Shown here: positions 6,829-9,333 of the stretch, one piece after another
Layout: each line of letters begins with the position of its first letter
Numbering within the stretch: the stretch's first letter is position 1
Assembly: GCA_024409145.1 (NCBI GenBank)
Contig: JAKSUF010000040.1
Location: 1-9,333, forward strand
Origin: an archaeon
GTDB lineage: Archaea; Methanobacteriota; Methanobacteria; Methanobacteriales; Methanobacteriaceae
DNA length: 9,333 nucleotides
Direction of reading: 5' to 3'
Notes under the pieces: generated by a model
Databases searched by the model: none
Told to the model about the DNA's origin: nothing
Seen by the model: the letters and a program-made list of their open reading frames with translations, nothing else
Translations under genes and position numbers: made by a program

Positions 6829-7030
6829 AGCTATCTAATTCTTCTAATCTTTTTTTCATACGTGTTACGAGAAAGTCTTGTGCTTTTTCTAACTCTTCTC
6901 TAGTTCCTAAAAGTTTAGGTCCATATTCAGTTTGTTCTAATTTTACATTAAATTTTTCATAAACATGAGCAAGCATTTGTTCTCCAACACCATTAGGGAG
7001 TTTCATTTCATAAAGTTTTTCTTCTGTCAT
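6824..7030 (-). CDS. 68-aa conserved-looking small protein, possible KH-like fold
   Basis: I do not recognise this family with certainty. It is a 68-residue, soluble, charged protein without membrane segments or cysteines. Residues about 13-62 follow the order helix, beta hairpin (NVKLEQTEYGPKLLG), helix (REELEKAQDFLVTRMKKRLEEL). The pattern 'G-x-G, helix, VKLE, G-x-K-LLG, EELEKA' recalls KH-type RNA-binding modules but lacks a proper GxxG loop, so RNA binding is only inferred. It has one of the best ribosome sites in the window (AGGAG, then TGAT in register, 7 nt from the ATG), which argues for a real, well-translated gene. It follows tyrS by 59 nt, downstream of nmd3, in a translation-related cluster. 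An AT-rich leader could hold its own promoter. Confidence 0.8.
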   Translation of the reverse strand: MTEEKLYEMKLPNGVGEQMLAHVYEKFNVKLEQTEYGPKLLGTREELEKAQDFLVTRMKKRLEELDSY

Positions 7031-7033
7031 ATT

Positions 7034-7042
7034 ATCACTCCT
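7034..7042 (-). promoter_or_regulatory. Strong ribosome binding site of the 68-aa gene
   Basis: The minus strand reads AGGAGTGAT at 7042-7034, nearly the full complement of the archaeal 16S 3' end. It sits 7 nt (from AGGAG) before the ATG at 7030 and confirms that this small frame is translated. Confidence 0.7.
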
Positions 7043-7089
7043 AAATTGTTATTTAATTCAGTATTTAATTATTAAATTTTATTAATAAT

Positions 7090-8052
7090 TTAATTAGATT
7101 CCATAAATTCACGGACAGGTTTTAAAAATTCAATCATGTAATTTGTGATTGCATTTTTTAAATCCATAGGGTGTAAGTTGCCTTCTTCATAAATGGAATA
7201 TAATTCCTCTTTAGTTAATTCTAAATTACCTCCAAATTTTTCAGGTCTTTCGATGAGTAAAGTATCTTGATTAGGGAATACAAAGAATTCTGCGATTTCA
7301 ATCATAGGATTACCTTCAATTTCTCCTTGAGGGCAGAAACTTTTTTTGATTTTCTTTTTAATTTCAGCTTCTGTGTCATCTACTGCAATGAAGTTACCCT
7401 TACTAGATGACATTTTTTCATCTCCATCAAGTCCATGTAATAATGGGGTGTGAATACAAACTGGAGCTTCTTTACCTATTCTTGGTAAATTTTCTCTTGC
7501 TAACATTTGGATTTTTCTTTGTTCCATTCCTCCGAGTGCAATATCTACTTCTAATGCAGACATGTCTGCAGTTTGCATAAGTGGATAAACTACACTAGCT
7601 ACTTTTGGATTATCATCATGTCTACTTACTTGGTCCATACTTCTTTTAGCTCTTTTTAAAGTAGTTAAAGTAGCTAATTTATAAACATCTTCAGTATATT
7701 CTCCTTGAGTTTGGAAACTGGACCCTAAAATGAATTCAGTATCTTCATTAAGGCCTAAAGCTTGGAAACATCTTTTGTTATATTCAGCAGTTTCAGCTAT
7801 TTCTTCAAGAGTTCCTTTACCATTTAAATATGCATGGAAGTCTGCAAGAAGAATCTTAATTTTAAAACCCATGTTTTGTAATTGTTTAAGTTTCATTATT
7901 GTAATAGCATGACCTAAATGAATTTTTCCAGAAGGTTCATAACCAGTATATGCAATAGGATTTTCTTTTCCAAGTTTTTCCTTTAATTCATCAATATCTA
8001 TGATTTCTAAGGTTCCTTCTTGTATCTTTTCAACTTTTTCTTCTATGTTCAT
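7090..8052 (-). CDS. tyrS: Tyrosyl-tRNA synthetase, archaeal type
   Basis: This 320-aa cytosolic class I synthetase charges tRNA-Tyr. The archaeal/eukaryotic-type order is complete: A34-Y35 before the HIGH-type motif (S41-G-K-I-H45-L-G-H48), A70-D-F-H-A-Y-L-N77, Y156-P-L-M-Q160 with D163, G174-G-M-E-Q-R179, and K213-M-S-S-S217 before GNF. Y35, Y156, Q160 and D163 correspond to the tyrosine-binding residues of the Methanocaldococcus jannaschii enzyme, from memory of that structure. The C-terminal HPMDLKNA block is also typical, and length is normal; there is no bacterial S4-like domain. The start is supported by GTGAT 3 nt before the ATG, in the same register as the SD of the next gene. It lies 78 nt after nmd3 and 59 nt before the 68-aa gene. 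No T-box or other leader structure is seen. Confidence 0.97.
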   Translation of the reverse strand: MNIEEKVEKIQEGTLEIIDIDELKEKLGKENPIAYTGYEPSGKIHLGHAITIMKLKQLQNMGFKIKILLADFHAYLNGKGTLEEIAETAEYNKRCFQALGLNEDTEFILGSSFQTQGEYTEDVYKLATLTTLKRAKRSMDQVSRHDDNPKVASVVYPLMQTADMSALEVDIALGGMEQRKIQMLARENLPRIGKEAPVCIHTPLLHGLDGDEKMSSSKGNFIAVDDTEAEIKKKIKKSFCPQGEIEGNPMIEIAEFFVFPNQDTLLIERPEKFGGNLELTKEELYSIYEEGNLHPMDLKNAITNYMIEFLKPVREFMESN

Positions 8053-8082
8053 TTTATCACACTTTTTAGTTTATGTATTTAG

Positions 8083-8116
8083 TTTATTCTTTAAATTTAC
8101 TTTATTCTTTAAATTT
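8083..8116. repeat. Tandem 18-bp repeat in the nmd3-tyrS spacer
   Basis: TTTATTCTTTAAATTTAC (8083-8100) is followed directly by TTTATTCTTTAAATTT plus CA (8101-8118). The first 16 bp of the two units are identical. On the minus strand each unit contains AAATTTAAAG, which could serve as a TATA-like box for tyrS; the nearer copy would give a leader of roughly 15 nt. It may be a duplicated promoter element or slippage. Confidence 0.45.
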
Positions 8117-8130
8117 CATCAATTAAATTA

Positions 8131-9171
8131 TTATATTAAGTATATTTTACCTTCTATCTTTATACAGCTAATTTCTTCACCAATATTATAGTTCTCAAAT
8201 TTATCGTTCATATCAATATCTATTGGAGAATAATCTTCAGGATCTAAAATTTGTAGATAACTTGGTGATTTGGCTGTTATGATTGCTTTAGTGATATCCT
8301 TTTTAGTGGATACTTTTTCTAAATTATCATATTCTCGCCATTTTAAAGCTATTTTTTCATAGTTTTCTAAATTTTCAATTTGAATTCTATTTCCATCTAT
8401 AGCTATTACTTTAGCGATTTTATCTTTGTATTTTATAAAATCATTAATTTCGAATTTTGGAAGTCTTACAGATATCCATATTCTATATAAACCTTTTCCA
8501 GTAGATCTATCTTCACTAATAAGTCTTGGGGATTCTTTAATAGTTCCTCCAAGTTCTTCTTTAAGATGTTCAGCTACTTTATTTCCAGATTTTAATGAAC
8601 CGATGTAATAATCTCTACCTTCTTTGAGCTTAGCTACTTGTGGAATATAAGCTAATTTATCTTTTTTAGATTGTTTTTCAATGGTTCTGTTAATGATTTT
8701 TTCAGCTTTTTCGATTTCTGAAGTAGTTAATTCTCTAGAATCTGCACGTAACTGAATTACTGCTTCATAATATCCAGCAACTCTTTTACTGCATTCTGGA
8801 CAAACTGATCTGTTTACTTTAACATTTGGAGTATGGGTTTCAACTATTTCTTCCCCAAGTACAGTAGCTATTGCTTCAACATAACATTCTGCAATAGTTC
8901 CTCTCATTTGATCAATTTCAAGTTCAATTTCTTCATTTTCAGCTAATTCATCAATCTCGATGTTTTTTTCTAATGCTCTGTAAATTATCTCTTCTTCAGG
9001 AATGTATGAATCCTTCCATTTTCCTTCTTCTAATTTAGCATTACAATGGCTACAAACAGTAACTGTTATATTTTCTGGAATTTTAATTAACTCATATTTT
9101 TTTAAAAAACAGTTTTTACAAATTCCATCAACCATTTCAACATCTGTTGCACCACATTCTGGACAAAACAT
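8131..9171 (-). CDS. nmd3: Archaeal Nmd3-like ribosome assembly protein
   Basis: This 346-aa protein begins with zinc-ribbon cysteines: C3-x2-C6, C18-x2-C21, C40-x2-C43 and C124-x2-C127. The last pair (CPECSKRVAGYYEAVIQLR) is the hallmark segment of the NMD3 family. In eukaryotes NMD3 binds the 60S intersubunit face with eIF6/Tif6 and adapts it for nuclear export. The archaeal form keeps the ribosome-binding core, and its role in 50S maturation is inferred. Residues about 130-255 form the mixed alpha/beta core, and about 255-346 look like small beta-barrel (OB/SH3-like) domains. A eukaryote-like C-terminal export tail is absent, as expected. ATG 9171 places the first CPEC at residues 3-6; a weak GAGTG lies 5 nt upstream. 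It heads the nmd3, tyrS, 68-aa series. Confidence 0.92.
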   Translation of the reverse strand: MFCPECGATDVEMVDGICKNCFLKKYELIKIPENITVTVCSHCNAKLEEGKWKDSYIPEEEIIYRALEKNIEIDELAENEEIELEIDQMRGTIAECYVEAIATVLGEEIVETHTPNVKVNRSVCPECSKRVAGYYEAVIQLRADSRELTTSEIEKAEKIINRTIEKQSKKDKLAYIPQVAKLKEGRDYYIGSLKSGNKVAEHLKEELGGTIKESPRLISEDRSTGKGLYRIWISVRLPKFEINDFIKYKDKIAKVIAIDGNRIQIENLENYEKIALKWREYDNLEKVSTKKDITKAIITAKSPSYLQILDPEDYSPIDIDMNDKFENYNIGEEISCIKIEGKIYLI

Positions 9172-9210
9172 AAAAACACTCTGGATTAGTTAGATTAATA
9201 TCTTGGATAT

Positions 9211-9218
9211 TTTATAAA
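9211..9218 (-). promoter_or_regulatory. Putative TATA box of nmd3
   Basis: TTTATAAA at 9218-9211 on the minus strand lies about 43 nt (box centre) before the nmd3 start. Transcription starting about 25 nt downstream, near 9189, would leave an 18-nt leader that includes the weak GAGTG site at 9181-9177. Confidence 0.45.
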
Positions 9219-9262
9219 TAAAAAATTATATTTCAATAATTTATTACTATAATAAAATTTAA

Positions 9263-9333
9263 TTATTTGTGATTTTTTCTACGAGCGTTTTCACTCTTAA
9301 GTTTACGTTTTAATCCTTTTTTGAGGTAGAATT
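9263..9333 (-). CDS. C-terminal end of an unidentified basic protein (cut by window edge)
   Basis: On the minus strand a frame enters from the window edge and runs 22 codons to a TAA at 9265-9263. The visible tail ends KLKSENARRKNHK and is very basic, as in ribosomal or RNA-binding proteins. The other two frames of this strand hit stops within about 10 codons, and the dense Lys/Arg content suggests real coding. I cannot name the protein. It lies 91 nt upstream of nmd3 on the same strand, with a possible nmd3 promoter in the gap. Confidence 0.55.
   Translation of the reverse strand, partial: FYLKKGLKRKLKSENARRKNHK

Noticed and set aside
7730..8191. Plus-strand frames of about 60 codons at 7730-7912 and 8000-8191
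   Set aside because: They are antisense to tyrS and nmd3, which carry complete family motifs. No start site support.
8426..9193. Plus-strand frames of about 60 codons at 8426-8608 and 9002-9193
   Set aside because: They are antisense to the nmd3 coding sequence, with no SD and no recognisable protein.
1..9333. tRNA or rRNA genes, CRISPR arrays, insertion sequences
   Set aside because: No cloverleaf-like GC-rich islands, no regularly spaced repeats and no transposase motifs were seen. Intergenic gaps are all under 250 nt and AT-rich throughout.

Overview
This is a very AT-rich archaeal window, roughly a quarter G+C by eye. It carries archaeal-type tyrosyl-tRNA synthetase, an archaeal Nmd3 homologue, dTMP kinase and two long U32-family proteins with Fe-S-type cysteines. 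Shine-Dalgarno (SD) sites of the AGGAGTGAT type, TATA-like boxes and oligo-T tracts in place of GC-rich terminator hairpins fit a methanogen of the order Methanobacteriales. Methanobrevibacter or Methanosphaera is the best guess, inferred from base composition and gene set. Everything is coded on the minus strand except dTMP kinase.

Left block (1-5876, minus strand, transcribed right to left): two tandem paralogous U32 proteins, 860 aa and then about 1005 aa. 17 nt after the second one starts a gene that is cut by the window edge. Its first 48 residues match an annexin repeat in motif and spacing, with its own SD and an in-frame stop directly before the ATG. The U32 proteins carry the family cysteine signature and are more likely O2-independent RNA or cofactor hydroxylases (RlhA/TrhP/UbiU type) than proteases. 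Their C-terminal halves look like a second, cysteine-free copy of the U32 barrel. The downstream paralogue also has lysine/asparagine-rich inserts.

Centre (5877-6119): a divergent 243-nt intergenic region with short direct repeats, a pyrimidine-rich stretch and TATA-like boxes for both directions. The plus-strand gene tmk (6120-6710) appears to be leaderless.

Right block (6824-9333, minus strand): the C-terminal 22 codons of an unidentified basic protein, then nmd3, tyrS and a 68-aa protein with a faint KH-like pattern. This block concerns translation and ribosome assembly. It meets tmk tail to tail across T-rich terminator-like sequence at 6711-6823.

The most surprising item is the annexin-like N-terminus at 1-145. 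Annexins are typical of eukaryotes, occur sporadically in bacteria, and to my knowledge are not a recognised archaeal family. Only one partial repeat is visible, so this remains a hypothesis.
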